A stretch of DNA of 64,000 nt, taken from NCBI RefSeq assembly GCF_017313765.1, contig NZ_JAFLNC010000001.1, forward strand, positions 248,001 to 312,000, in the 5' to 3' direction. Shown one piece after another: positions 48,994-58,246 of this stretch. The stretch comes from Sneathiella sedimenti. Lineage in GTDB: Bacteria > Pseudomonadota > Alphaproteobacteria > Sneathiellales > Sneathiellaceae. Within the stretch, counting starts at the first letter, position 1; every line of letters begins with the position of its first letter. A program made the position numbers and the translations under genes. The notes under the pieces are model-generated. The model was not told where the DNA came from. It was given only the letters and a program-made list of their open reading frames with translations, and did not search any database.

Positions 48994-49151
48994 GCGACAA
49001 AAATCCCCCGTAAGTTACAAGGCGCCAGTTTAGTCAAAAATTACAAATTGGGAAGTCAATCTCTGCTTGAACGCCTAAAAACATCTATTAGCGGCGCATC
49101 ATGTATTGATATAATCTTTTATTCCCTATTCGAAAATTCAAGCAAAGAAGA

Positions 49152-49991
49152 ATGAAAATGAACCGATTACAGGACAAGGTAACCATTATTACAGGCGGAA
49201 CCAGCGGGATTGGACTTCGCACCGTTGAGGTCTTCGCAGAGGAAGGAGCGAACGTCGTCTTTTCCGGCCGGCGGGAGACGGAAGGCAAGGCGATTGCCGA
49301 CCGGTTGGGTGACAAGGTACATTTCGTCCGGGCGGATGCCAGCGTGGAGGCCGACATGGCATCGCTCATCACCGGAACAGCGGAGGAGTTCGGCAAGCTA
49401 GACTGCATCTTCAACAATGCCGGCGGCCCAGCCCCCGTCGGGAGTATCGAAACCGTCGATTTCGAAAAATCGATGGCGGCCATGACGCTGCTTTTCGGCG
49501 GCGTACTCCTCGGGATAAAGCATGCGGCGCCGATCATGAAGAAACAGGGATTTGGCAGTATCATCAATAACGGCAGTATCGCTGGCCATCTCGCTGGTTA
49601 CTCAACCTCAATGGTCTACAGCAGCGCAAAGGCAGCAGTTTTGCAACTGACGCGAAGTGCCGCAATGGAAATGGGGGAAAGCAACGTCCGGGTCAACTCG
49701 ATTTCCCCCGGTGCTATCGCAACCGGCATCTTCGGCAAGGCACTCGGTCTCAAGGGCCAGGCGGCGGAAGATACGGCGAAGGTCGCCGGAGAGGTATTAT
49801 CGCAGGCGCAACCCATTCGACGGGCGGGGATTCCCGATGACATTGCCAAAGCCGCACTATTCCTGGCGTCGGACGATTCCACCTTCGTCAATGCCGCTGA
49901 CATCCTTGTTGACGGCGGCATGATTGGCGGCCGTCACTGGTCCGTCCATCAGGAAAGTGTTCGTAATCTTGGAAAGGCCTTTACGGGCTAA
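49152..49991 (+). CDS. Short-chain dehydrogenase/reductase (SDR)
   Basis: Classical SDR of 279 residues. Cofactor motif TGGTSGIG at 14-21, NNAGG at 88-92, and catalytic Ser142, Tyr156, Lys160. The substrate is unclear. The ATG follows AAGAAG; a second ATG lies two codons in. Convergent with accA (2-base gap). Confidence 0.92.
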   Translation: MKMNRLQDKVTIITGGTSGIGLRTVEVFAEEGANVVFSGRRETEGKAIADRLGDKVHFVRADASVEADMASLITGTAEEFGKLDCIFNNAGGPAPVGSIETVDFEKSMAAMTLLFGGVLLGIKHAAPIMKKQGFGSIINNGSIAGHLAGYSTSMVYSSAKAAVLQLTRSAAMEMGESNVRVNSISPGAIATGIFGKALGLKGQAAEDTAKVAGEVLSQAQPIRRAGIPDDIAKAALFLASDDSTFVNAADILVDGGMIGGRHWSVHQESVRNLGKAFTG

Positions 49992-49993
49992 AA

Positions 49994-50950
49994 TCAGCCT
50001 TCTTCGAGACGCCCAATGGCAAGGAATTTGCGGCGGCGCTCTTCCCGGAGCTCGCCCGGTTCCTTGCCCACAAGGGACGCGAGTTCTTCTTCAATCGCAT
50101 CTCCCAGCGCATCAATCGCGGCCGGCACGTCACGCTGCGCGCCACCGACCGGCTCTTCCACAATTCGATCGATAACCTTGAGTTTCAAAAGGTCCTGCGC
50201 CGTGACTTTCATGGCGGTCGCCGCCTCCTGCGCCTTGTCGCGTGTCTTCCACAAGATTGCCGCGCAACCCTCAGGTGAAATCACCGAGTAGATTGCATGG
50301 GCAAACATCAGGACGCGATTGGCACTCGCCAGCGCTACCGCGCCGCCACTGCCTCCCTCACCGACAATTGACGCGATCATGGGCACGCGCACATCAAGGC
50401 TGACCTCGATAGAGCGGGCAATTGCCTCCGCCTGACCGCGCTCCTCCGCCCCGATACCGGGATAGGCGCCGGACGTATCAATAAAAGTCAGGATGGGAAG
50501 CGAAAAATGGTCCGCCAGTTTCATAAGGCGTTGCGCCTTACGATATCCTTCGGGCCGTGCCATACCAAAATTATGACGCAGGCGGGTCTCCGTATCCTTG
50601 CCTTTTTCCGTTCCAATCACAACAACACTGCGCCCACGAAACCGGCCCATACCCCCGACAATCGCCTTGTCGTCCGCAAAGGCCCTATCCCCCGCAAGAG
50701 GCGTGAATTCCTCGATCAGCTGAGCCGTGATATCACTCAGTTTCGGCCGGTCTACATGGCGGGCCACTTGCGTTTTCTGCCAAGGGGTCAGCTTTGAGTA
50801 AGTTTGCTCAAGCTGGTGCAGCGCCTTTTGACGGAGTTTGGCAATATCTTCTTTGATCTCGATATCGCTGCCGTCTTCCAGGCCTTCGAGCTCGCGAATT
50901 TTGCCTTCGAGATCAGCGATCGGTTTTTCAAAATCAAGGAAATTATTCAT
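49994..50950 (-). CDS. accA: Acetyl-CoA carboxylase carboxyltransferase, alpha subunit
   Basis: AccA of 318 residues from the chosen start (MNNFLDFEKPIADLE). It transfers the carboxyl group from biotin to acetyl-CoA in fatty acid synthesis. Visible are the TPWQKTQVARHVDRP segment (about 82), the GFRGR...IGTEKG block and GEGGSGGAVALASANRVLM (about 199). A GTG six codons upstream opens the frame further. accB, accC and accD are not in the window. Confidence 0.96.
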   Translation of the reverse strand: MNNFLDFEKPIADLEGKIRELEGLEDGSDIEIKEDIAKLRQKALHQLEQTYSKLTPWQKTQVARHVDRPKLSDITAQLIEEFTPLAGDRAFADDKAIVGGMGRFRGRSVVVIGTEKGKDTETRLRHNFGMARPEGYRKAQRLMKLADHFSLPILTFIDTSGAYPGIGAEERGQAEAIARSIEVSLDVRVPMIASIVGEGGSGGAVALASANRVLMFAHAIYSVISPEGCAAILWKTRDKAQEAATAMKVTAQDLLKLKVIDRIVEEPVGGAQRDVPAAIDALGDAIEEELASLVGKEPGELREERRRKFLAIGRLEEG

Positions 50951-50993
50951 TAAACGTCCAAACTCCACAGATATCGACGGTCTGATTAATAAA

Positions 50994-51030
50994 TTGGCGG
51001 AACGGCTACGTCAATCAACCGTTCCGCCAG
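50994..51030 (-). terminator. Hairpin between malyl-CoA lyase and accA
   Basis: A 10-bp perfect stem (GGCGGAACGG / CCGTTCCGCC) with a 13-base loop lies 37 bases beyond the malyl-CoA lyase stop, followed on the minus strand by an AT-rich run (AATTTATTAAT). A plausible terminator, with a weak U-tract. Confidence 0.55.
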
Positions 51031-51064
51031 CAATTAAATTAATGACAGCTATGTGACGCGAAAA

Positions 51065-52045
51065 TTAGCCGCGGGCCGCGATAATATCGGCCTGGTTTAC
51101 CAACGCTTCCGCCTGTTTGATCGAGGCGATATCAATCAAGCGGCCATCCAGAGCAACAGCTCCCGCACCGTCGGCCTGTGCCTTTTCCATGGCTTCCAGG
51201 ATACGGCGCGCCTTCGCCACTTCTTCTTCAGCAGGCGTAAAAATGTCATTGGCGAGCGGTATTTGCTTGGGATGGATTGCCCATTTCCCTTCACAGCCGA
51301 GGATAGCCGCCCGGTTACCATGCGCAATATAGCCGTCAGGATCGGAGAAATCGCCAAACGGCCCGTCGATTGGACGAAGACCATTTGCTCGCGCAGCAAC
51401 AACCATGCGGGCAATGGCATAATGCCACATATCACCCCAATGGAAATCACGGCTTCCGTCTTCTGCCGGATCAGTCAGCACGCCATAGAGCGGATTCGGC
51501 CCGCCGATCGAGGTTGTCCGTGCCTTCGTCGAGGCTGCGTAATCTGCAACGCCGAAATGCAGGCTTTCGTTGCGCTTACTAGCCGCGGCGATTTCATGGA
51601 TATTCTGCATGCCGAGCGCAGTCTCGATAATATGCTCGAAACCGATTTTCTTTTTACGGCCCGTCGCTGCTTCAATCTGCGTTACCAGCATATCTACAGC
51701 ATAAACATCAGAGGCTGTTCCAACTTTCGGGATCATAATCAGGTCAAGGCGCTCCCCGCCTTGTTCGACCACATCAACCACATCGCGATACATGTAATGC
51801 GTGTCCAGACCATTTATGCGGACGGACATCACCTTGTCCCCCCAGTCGATATCATGCAGGGCTTCAATGATATTCTTGCGGGCCCGCTCTTTGTCGTTCG
51901 GCGCGACCGCGTCCTCCAGATCAAGGAAAATCGCGTCCGCATCGGACTTGGCGGCCTTTTCAAACATATGCGGGCTGGATCCTGGAACGGCAAGTTCACA
52001 ACGGTTCAGGCGCGAAACGCAAGGTTCCGGAACAGTAAAGCTCAT
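51065..52045 (-). CDS. mcl1: L-malyl-CoA/beta-methylmalyl-CoA lyase (HpcH/CitE family)
   Basis: A 326-residue HpcH/HpaI-CitE family lyase. It closely follows the alphaproteobacterial malyl-CoA lyase pattern: NRCELAVPGSSP start, FLDLEDAVAPNDKERAR, SVRINGLDTHYMYRDVVDVVE, IDGPFGDFSD, GKWAIHPKQ and DIASIKQAEALV near the C-terminus. It cleaves malyl-CoA to acetyl-CoA and glyoxylate, and beta-methylmalyl-CoA in the ethylmalonyl-CoA pathway. The rest of that pathway is outside the window. The CitE-like reverse role cannot be excluded. Confidence 0.88.
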   Translation of the reverse strand: MSFTVPEPCVSRLNRCELAVPGSSPHMFEKAAKSDADAIFLDLEDAVAPNDKERARKNIIEALHDIDWGDKVMSVRINGLDTHYMYRDVVDVVEQGGERLDLIMIPKVGTASDVYAVDMLVTQIEAATGRKKKIGFEHIIETALGMQNIHEIAAASKRNESLHFGVADYAASTKARTTSIGGPNPLYGVLTDPAEDGSRDFHWGDMWHYAIARMVVAARANGLRPIDGPFGDFSDPDGYIAHGNRAAILGCEGKWAIHPKQIPLANDIFTPAEEEVAKARRILEAMEKAQADGAGAVALDGRLIDIASIKQAEALVNQADIIAARG

Positions 52046-52142
52046 GAGTTTTACACTTTCTTCGGTTTGAGTTTGTGAATTTATTGGGAGGAAATTGCGT
52101 TAGCCGGAAGACAGAGTCAAGTTTTCCACAAATAATTTTGAA

Positions 52143-53036
52143 TTATGCCAAAGGATGATGCGCCGTGACGATTTCCTTCAGCCGCTCCTGCAGGACATGC
52201 GTGTAAATTTGGGTCGTGGAAATATCCGAATGCCCCAACATTTTCTGAAGGCTTCGAAGATCAGCGCCATTCGCAAGCAAATGGCTGGCGAAGGCATGGC
52301 GCAACACATGGGGAGAGACTTTTGCTGGATCGATTCCGGCTTCGATCGCAAGCGGCTTCAGGAGCTGACCAAGACGCTGGCGGGTCAGAAACCCCTGTCC
52401 GCCCCGCGAGGGGTAAAGCCATTTCGAATGCTCACCGTCCGGACAAAAGACATCTCTAACTTCTAGATACCGTTCCAGCGCCTGTTTGGACGTCTGATTC
52501 ACCGGTACCAGCCTTTCCTTGTTGCCCTTGCCGCGAACAATTAGAAACCTATCCTGCTCCCGAAGTGCGGGATAGGGAAGAGATACAAGTTCAGACGCCC
52601 GAAGGCCCGTCGCATACAGCAAATGAAGAAGTGACAGAAGGCGCCTTTTCTCAGGAGTGTCCCCTTCCGCCGCGGCCAGCAAACTATCCACCTCAGCGAC
52701 CGTTAGATATTTGGGCAGCCGGCGCCCCGCGCGAGGACTGTCAATGTTCAGTGAGGGGTCATCGCGGCGAATATCCTCGCCCAAAAGATAGGAGAAAAGC
52801 TGCCTAATTGCACTCAGCCGCCTTGCCTGTGTGCTTGCCATCAGCCCGCTATCATCAAGGAGTTTAAGATAAGCCTGAATGTCTTTCGCCGACACGATAG
52901 AGAGATCCTTGCCGCGCCGTATTGCAAAACTTTCAAAATCATTGAGATCCCGGCGATATCCCGACAGGGTGTTTTCCGCCGCCCCCCTCTCAGTCAGGAG
53001 CATTTCGAGGAATCCCTCAATATAGTGGCGGGACAT
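52143..53036 (-). CDS. xerD: Tyrosine recombinase XerD
   Basis: Site-specific recombinase of 297 residues for chromosome dimer resolution with XerC at dif. Catalytic residues are visible: Arg146 (TGLRASEL), Lys region around 170, His243-x-x-Arg246 (HVLRHAFASHLLANGADL), His269, Tyr278 (TQIYTHV). No phage or mobile genes adjoin, and the length and context fit XerD rather than an integron or phage integrase. One base after the stop of the next upstream gene. Confidence 0.94.
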   Translation of the reverse strand: MSRHYIEGFLEMLLTERGAAENTLSGYRRDLNDFESFAIRRGKDLSIVSAKDIQAYLKLLDDSGLMASTQARRLSAIRQLFSYLLGEDIRRDDPSLNIDSPRAGRRLPKYLTVAEVDSLLAAAEGDTPEKRRLLSLLHLLYATGLRASELVSLPYPALREQDRFLIVRGKGNKERLVPVNQTSKQALERYLEVRDVFCPDGEHSKWLYPSRGGQGFLTRQRLGQLLKPLAIEAGIDPAKVSPHVLRHAFASHLLANGADLRSLQKMLGHSDISTTQIYTHVLQERLKEIVTAHHPLA

Positions 53037-53037
53037 C

Positions 53038-54840
53038 TTAAAGGTTCCGCGATACGGCGGCCTCTAGTGCGAGTTGCCGGGCCTCTGTCTCGAGCCCGAT
53101 TGTCTTCAGCGCCTTGAGAACCTCGATCAATGTCCCGGTTGACATTTTGCCAGGTCCTTCCGCGCCGACAGCCGCAAGTGCCAGAGCCACCGTTTCACCC
53201 ACCCGGCCTGCCTCAGCGGCTATCTTGAGGTTCTTCTCAATCACCAAGTTGGAAAAACCAGACCTCGGCATCTGGCCTGCGGCAAGCGCAGCAGCCCAGA
53301 GGTCGGTTGAGACCGGCTCTCCGAAAGCGTCGAGAGCAGCCAGATACAGGCCTGCATTTTCCCCGGAATCAACATTATCGCCGTGATCAAAGTCCGCTGC
53401 GTTGAAATTGGCTGCATTCCAGCGCGCGATGCCGGATACTCCCGAAATAAGCATATAGGCGTCCGCGCGGGCAATAAATTTTCGCGCCGATTCACGTGCT
53501 TCAAAATCTCCCCGAAGCGCCCCCCTGCGGACAGCCCGTTCCCAGAGGGCGGCGATTGCATCTTCCTTCTCAAGCAAGGAGTGACGCAGCGCATCCAGTT
53601 CAAACACATCTCCATATTCTGATGCGGTCATGCCTGATAGAAGCGGCATGGAAAGGCTGGAAGTTGCGAAATAAGAACCGTCGCGCGCTCCCGCCGCCCA
53701 TAGCTCTCCAAGCAAATTGGCCTTCTCTTCCTCGTCGTTCGACCCTAAAGCCTCTCGATAAAGATTTGCAATCTGCCCAAGATCAGGTTTTTCTTCCGCC
53801 CCTTCCTGAAAGGCTCCTTCATTGATCAGGCGGCGTGGCAGGATGGCCGGAATACTCCCGGCGGAGAGCGATTCATAAGCAGCGGTAAATCTTGCATTGA
53901 TATCCGCCGCGTCATCCATCGCCACAGCCCAAAGATAGGCGTTCCCTGCCGTTTCCATCGAAGTCACTGGCAGCAGCACTTCCGCACGGCTCATCATAGC
54001 AAAATGCAACGCGGTGAGGGGCTGGCCATTCTCGGGAAGCGCGGCGCTGCCCCCTGCCAGCCGGTCATACAATGCAAAAAACAACGCATCATCCCCTGCT
54101 GCCTCGTCCAGGAGACTGACACCAATCTCCGCCCGTGCCATATTGCCTGCGACGATATTGCAAAAAACATCTGCCTTGGTCCAAAAATTGTCATTGGTTG
54201 CCGTCTTGGTGCGGTCCACAATTTTGCAGGCCTCTTCGTCTTGACCCTGAAACAGCAGTATTTCAGTCGCAATGCGGTTAAGCTCTGGTGTGATACTGGA
54301 CGCAGGAATTCTGTTGACCAGGTCCGACGCATCCGTCACCAGCCCGGCAGCCATTAGCTTCTCTAAACGAAGCTTGATCAATTCCTTAGTCTCGCCCTGC
54401 CCTTGCGGAATAGCCGCCGCTGTCAACAGTAACCGGCGATAGAGCTTTTGCATCTGGGGGGATGCCTTCGAAACGGGCAAAATCTTTAACAGTGTCAGAA
54501 CGCGCTCTTGTGACGTTCCTTGCCACATATCCGTTCCCAATCCGCCATTTGCCGTCGACAATGTGCCGATGGACGCCGGGTTTAAACCACCCAGCGACTG
54601 CACGACGACCGCCCCTTTAATGCGGTTTCCTTCCAGAACATTTTTTTGCGGCGCAGATGGAGCGGGGCTCGCCGTCGCAGGTCCCTTTTCAGTTTGTATG
54701 GCCGGCGCTGATTGACTGAGAGAAGGAACCAGATTTCTGGGTTTCTCCTGTGCTAAAGGGGTCGCAATCACTGCACCCAGGCCTGCGATTGCCAGGCTGA
54801 TGCTGTAAAGAAGCCGTAACCTATTTGGGGAACTGGTCAT
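53038..54840 (-). CDS. Exported helical-repeat protein of unknown function (about 600 residues)
   Basis: Unrecognised. From the ATG at 54838-54840 the 600-residue product has a hydrophobic N-terminal segment (about 10-28), then a Pro/Ser/Ala-rich region (30-80) and a long alpha-helical, Ala/Leu-rich part that looks like TPR/Sel1-type helical repeats. It is translated just after a 46-residue membrane protein whose reading frame overlaps its start by 20 bases, and it is followed by xerD. Homologues in other Alphaproteobacteria appear to keep this neighbourhood (xerD, this gene, aroK-aroB), but I rely on memory of synteny for that. Confidence 0.7.
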   Translation of the reverse strand: MTSSPNRLRLLYSISLAIAGLGAVIATPLAQEKPRNLVPSLSQSAPAIQTEKGPATASPAPSAPQKNVLEGNRIKGAVVVQSLGGLNPASIGTLSTANGGLGTDMWQGTSQERVLTLLKILPVSKASPQMQKLYRRLLLTAAAIPQGQGETKELIKLRLEKLMAAGLVTDASDLVNRIPASSITPELNRIATEILLFQGQDEEACKIVDRTKTATNDNFWTKADVFCNIVAGNMARAEIGVSLLDEAAGDDALFFALYDRLAGGSAALPENGQPLTALHFAMMSRAEVLLPVTSMETAGNAYLWAVAMDDAADINARFTAAYESLSAGSIPAILPRRLINEGAFQEGAEEKPDLGQIANLYREALGSNDEEEKANLLGELWAAGARDGSYFATSSLSMPLLSGMTASEYGDVFELDALRHSLLEKEDAIAALWERAVRRGALRGDFEARESARKFIARADAYMLISGVSGIARWNAANFNAADFDHGDNVDSGENAGLYLAALDAFGEPVSTDLWAAALAAGQMPRSGFSNLVIEKNLKIAAEAGRVGETVALALAAVGAEGPGKMSTGTLIEVLKALKTIGLETEARQLALEAAVSRNL

Positions 54841-54961
54841 TTGGAATAACCTTTTCAACTTTTACCGTCGGTGCAGGAATATCCCAGGCGGACAGAAAAA
54901 CACCGCCGCCAATAACCACAGCGGCCACCAAAAAAAGCAGAAAAAGGGAAAACTTAGACAT
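54821..54961 (-). CDS. 46-residue membrane protein, conserved DIPAPT-VEKVIP type
   Basis: A short reading frame not visible as a long frame. It starts ATG at 54959-54961, has one hydrophobic helix (about 4-24), then an Ala/Trp/Asp-Ile-Pro-Ala-Pro motif and an ending V-E-K-V-I-P-N-D-Q-F-P-K. I recall this tail (WDIPAPT..VEKVIPD) as a recurring small protein in Alphaproteobacteria beside the large helical protein. The frame overlaps the downstream gene by 20 bases, and the AAAAGG Shine-Dalgarno of that gene lies inside it. Function unknown. Confidence 0.78.
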   Translation of the reverse strand: MSKFSLFLLFLVAAVVIGGGVFLSAWDIPAPTVKVEKVIPNDQFPK

Positions 54962-55168
54962 ATTCGATCACAATATCCAAAATCAGGGCACCGAAAGTTA
55001 GTGCATGTTGGGCAAAACTGTTGCTATTTAAAGCATTAAACTGCGATTATGGTAAAAATTGGCTTTATTGATTAGCACGGTTCGGCGAAATACATCAATA
55101 ACCTTACGAAAGATATTATGCCGCTAGGTTGAGCGGAGGAAACGCCTGACCGCTGAAAAAGTGATGGG

Positions 55169-55771
55169 ATGAACAAGACACAAGTTGCCGAAGCGGGCAC
55201 TGCCATTTCGGTTGATGATTTAGATACCAGAACCATAGTGCTGGTTGGGTTGATGGGTGCGGGCAAAAGTTCCATCGGGCGACGCCTGGCGGCGCAGCTT
55301 GGGTTGCCTTTCAAGGATGCCGATCATGAGATCGAGACAGCATCCAATCTCTCAGTATCGGAATTTTTCGACATTCACGGAGAGGCTGCCTTTCGTGACG
55401 GAGAACGCAAAGTCATCGCGCGCCTCTTGGACGAGCCCCGGCATGTCCTGGCAACGGGCGGCGGCGCCTTCATGGACCCGGAGACACGGGCCCTCATTGC
55501 TCGAAAAGGCTGTTCTATCTGGTTGCGTGCAGAACTAGATGTCATTTATAAGCGCTGCATGAAACGCAACAATCGTCCGCTCCTTAAAACAGGCAACCCA
55601 AAGACCATATTGAAAAACCTCATGGATGAGCGCTATCCGGTCTATGCGGAAGCGGATGTAACGGTCGATAGTGGCGACGGTCCGCATGAAATTGTCGTCG
55701 ACAAGATAATTGCCGCGCTGGATGCCCTGAAACGCCCAACGTTGCCTCAAGATACTCAAGGTAAAAAATGA
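55169..55771 (+). CDS. aroK: Shikimate kinase
   Basis: P-loop kinase of 200 residues that makes shikimate 3-phosphate. Walker A GLMGAGKSS at about 27-35, shikimate-binding DADHEIE, GGGAFMDPETR, and the LID segment NRPLLK. Its C-terminus has a short extension after the normal kinase. The stop overlaps the aroB ATG (ATGA). The N-terminal 20 residues before the P-loop are acidic. Located 207 bp from the divergent small gene. Confidence 0.95.
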   Translation: MNKTQVAEAGTAISVDDLDTRTIVLVGLMGAGKSSIGRRLAAQLGLPFKDADHEIETASNLSVSEFFDIHGEAAFRDGERKVIARLLDEPRHVLATGGGAFMDPETRALIARKGCSIWLRAELDVIYKRCMKRNNRPLLKTGNPKTILKNLMDERYPVYAEADVTVDSGDGPHEIVVDKIIAALDALKRPTLPQDTQGKK

Positions 55772-56907
55772 CGTCCTTACCCCTAGAGCCCGCTCCTGCA
55801 TTGTCCAGCGTTCAGGTCGCCCTGGGATCGCGTTCCTATGACATTCTCATTGGCGCAGACGTGATAGATAGCGCCGGGTCAGTCATACGGGACATTTTAA
55901 AAAACCCTCGTGTTGCAATTATCACGGACGATAATGTTGCAAAGCTCCACCTGAAACGCCTGCAGGCATCGCTTACCGACGCAGGAATAGAACACAGCGC
56001 CATCATTTTTCCGGCCGGCGAAAGCAGCAAGAGCATCGCGACATACGGCGACTTGATGAACCGCCTGCTGGACAGCCGTCTTCAGCGGGATGAGGCCTTG
56101 ATAGCTCTTGGTGGCGGCGTTATTGGCGATCTTACTGGATTTGCGGCGGCCACCTTGCGCCGAGGCGTGGATTTCATACAGATACCAACCACCCTTCTGT
56201 CACAGGTGGATAGTTCCGTTGGTGGCAAAACCGGCATCAATGCGCCGCAGGGGAAAAACCTGATCGGCGCCTTCTATCAACCCCGAATGGTCCTCGCGGA
56301 TATCTCCACCCTGGATACCCTGCCGCAACGCGAATTACTGGCTGGATATGCTGAAGTCGTGAAATACGGGCTTCTTGGCGACTATCAGTTTTTCGAATGG
56401 CTCGAAACGAACGGGAAAAAGGTGATAGATGGAGATGCCGCCGCGCGCATTTATGCGGTCGAGCAAAGTGTCAAAGCCAAGGCCCGCATTGTCGCCGAGG
56501 ACGAGCGCGAGGGCGGGATCCGGGCGCTGCTTAATCTTGGTCATACTTTCGGGCATGCACTTGAGGCAGAAACCGGCTATGGCGCGCATCTCAATCATGG
56601 CGAAGCAGTTGCAATCGGCATGATAATGGCGACGGAACTCTCTGTCCGCCTTGGGATACTCGAATCGCAGGATAGCGGCCGTATCCGCGCCCATTTCAAG
56701 TCTGTCGGTTTGCCCGTTGCGGTTCCTGAAATCGCTGGCGTAAACTGGACAGCCGAAAACTTGCTTGCACATATGCGGCAAGACAAGAAAATCAGTGGCG
56801 GCAAAATCACTCTCATTCTGCTGAACGCCATTGGCGACGCTTTTAGTACAAATAATATCGATGAACCGGATATCCTGTCACTGCTTAAACAGGAACTACA
56901 GGAATAA
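55768..56907 (+). CDS. aroB: 3-Dehydroquinate synthase
   Basis: AroB of 379 residues, an NAD-dependent enzyme of the shikimate pathway. NAD-binding GGGVIGDLTGFAAATLRRG near 113, QVDSSVGGKTGIN near 148, and the metal ligands in LNLGHTFGHALE (about 257) and HGEAVAIGMIMA. aroK and aroB are coupled by a 4-base overlap. Confidence 0.97.
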   Translation: MTSLPLEPAPALSSVQVALGSRSYDILIGADVIDSAGSVIRDILKNPRVAIITDDNVAKLHLKRLQASLTDAGIEHSAIIFPAGESSKSIATYGDLMNRLLDSRLQRDEALIALGGGVIGDLTGFAAATLRRGVDFIQIPTTLLSQVDSSVGGKTGINAPQGKNLIGAFYQPRMVLADISTLDTLPQRELLAGYAEVVKYGLLGDYQFFEWLETNGKKVIDGDAAARIYAVEQSVKAKARIVAEDEREGGIRALLNLGHTFGHALEAETGYGAHLNHGEAVAIGMIMATELSVRLGILESQDSGRIRAHFKSVGLPVAVPEIAGVNWTAENLLAHMRQDKKISGGKITLILLNAIGDAFSTNNIDEPDILSLLKQELQE

Positions 56908-56915
56908 AATAGGAA

Positions 56916-58208
56916 ATGGAAACGGGTGAATCACATTTGGAACTGATCTTCCTGCCGCTCGCAATTTTTCTGCTATTACTGCTTTCTGCCTTCTTTTCGG
57001 GCTCGGAAACCGCATTGACGGGCGCGTCCCGCGCCCGGCTCCATCAGATGGAGCAATCTGGCAACCATCGGGCAGGACTTGTAAATCGCCTCCGGGACAA
57101 GCATACAAAGCTTATCAGCGCCATTCTGCTGGGCAATAACCTGGTCAACATCCTCGCCTCCGCGCTTGCCACCAGTATCTTCATTTCCCTGTTCGGGGAT
57201 ATTGGCGTCGCATACGCAACCATTGTCATGACAATCCTTGTTCTTGTCTTTGCAGAGGTTTTGCCAAAGACGGTCGCGCTCAGACGAACGATCCCGGTCG
57301 CCCTTTTTGTTGCGCCTGTTTTACGGCCGGCTGTCTTTCTCCTCTCGCCCGTGGTCCTAGGCATTAATTATATTGTCGACGTAACCTTAAGCATCATCGG
57401 CATCAAGGGATATGACAACGACGGCGACACGGTGACGGATGCCGCACAGGACGAACTGCGCGGCGCGATCGAACTGCATTCCGAAGATGCCGGGATCATC
57501 ATGCATGAACGTTACATGCTGGACACAATTCTTGATATGGATGAAGTGGATCTCGAAGAGATCATGGTTCACCGCAAGAACGTGGAAATGGTCGACGCCG
57601 AGAAGCCGGTCCGTGAAATAATCGACCAGGTTCTCGGCAGCCCCTACACGAGGCTACCTCTTTGGAAAAGCAATCCGGAAAACATTATCGGAATTGTTCA
57701 TGCGAAGGACCTTTTGCGCGCGCTTATCCCGCTTGACGGGGATTATGAAAAACTGGAAATAGAATCGATCGCACTTGAGCCCTGGTTCGTACCTGAAACC
57801 ACAACCCTGCGCAGCCAGCTTACCGCCTTTCTGGAGCGCAAAAGCCATTTTGCCCTTGTCGTGGATGAATATGGCGCGCTCATGGGGCTTGTGACCCTTG
57901 AGGATATTCTCGAGGAAATCGTCGGCGATATTGCAGATGAACATGATCTCGCCGTGAGCGATGTCCGCCTGATGAAAGATGGCAGTATCATCACGAAGGG
58001 GGATGTAACCATCCGTGACCTCAACCGGCAACTCAACTGGGCTCTCCCCGATGAAGAGGCGGCGACAGTGGCCGGGCTGGTTATCCATGAGGCCCAGATT
58101 ATACCAGAAATCAGCCAGGCCTTTATCTTCCATGGATATAAGTTTGAGATTCTCAAGAAAGAACATAACCAGATTACAGAACTTCGCGTTACCTCACTTG
58201 AGCTTTAG
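56916..58208 (+). CDS. CorC/HlyC-type transporter: DUF21, CBS pair, CorC domain
   Basis: A 430-residue membrane protein. N-terminal DUF21 (CNNM) membrane domain of about four helices (10-140), a CBS pair (about 205-330) and a C-terminal CorC/HlyC ligand-binding domain (VARDG-type region, about 345-425). Family members export or control Mg2+/Co2+, and some have been annotated as hemolysins without evidence. It follows aroB by 8 bases. Confidence 0.9.
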   Translation: METGESHLELIFLPLAIFLLLLLSAFFSGSETALTGASRARLHQMEQSGNHRAGLVNRLRDKHTKLISAILLGNNLVNILASALATSIFISLFGDIGVAYATIVMTILVLVFAEVLPKTVALRRTIPVALFVAPVLRPAVFLLSPVVLGINYIVDVTLSIIGIKGYDNDGDTVTDAAQDELRGAIELHSEDAGIIMHERYMLDTILDMDEVDLEEIMVHRKNVEMVDAEKPVREIIDQVLGSPYTRLPLWKSNPENIIGIVHAKDLLRALIPLDGDYEKLEIESIALEPWFVPETTTLRSQLTAFLERKSHFALVVDEYGALMGLVTLEDILEEIVGDIADEHDLAVSDVRLMKDGSIITKGDVTIRDLNRQLNWALPDEEAATVAGLVIHEAQIIPEISQAFIFHGYKFEILKKEHNQITELRVTSLEL

Positions 58209-58246
58209 CTGTTGAGTGCGGATAACTAACCGGAAATTCAGCCTGC

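Noticed and set aside
51053-52078. 341-codon open frame on the plus strand opposite malyl-CoA lyase
   Set aside because: It is the mirror of a well-recognised enzyme gene and its product has no family features; long shadows are expected with this codon use.
52143-53036. Possible phage or island integrase
   Set aside because: Length, motifs and core-gene context fit XerD; no att site, tRNA or phage gene is near.
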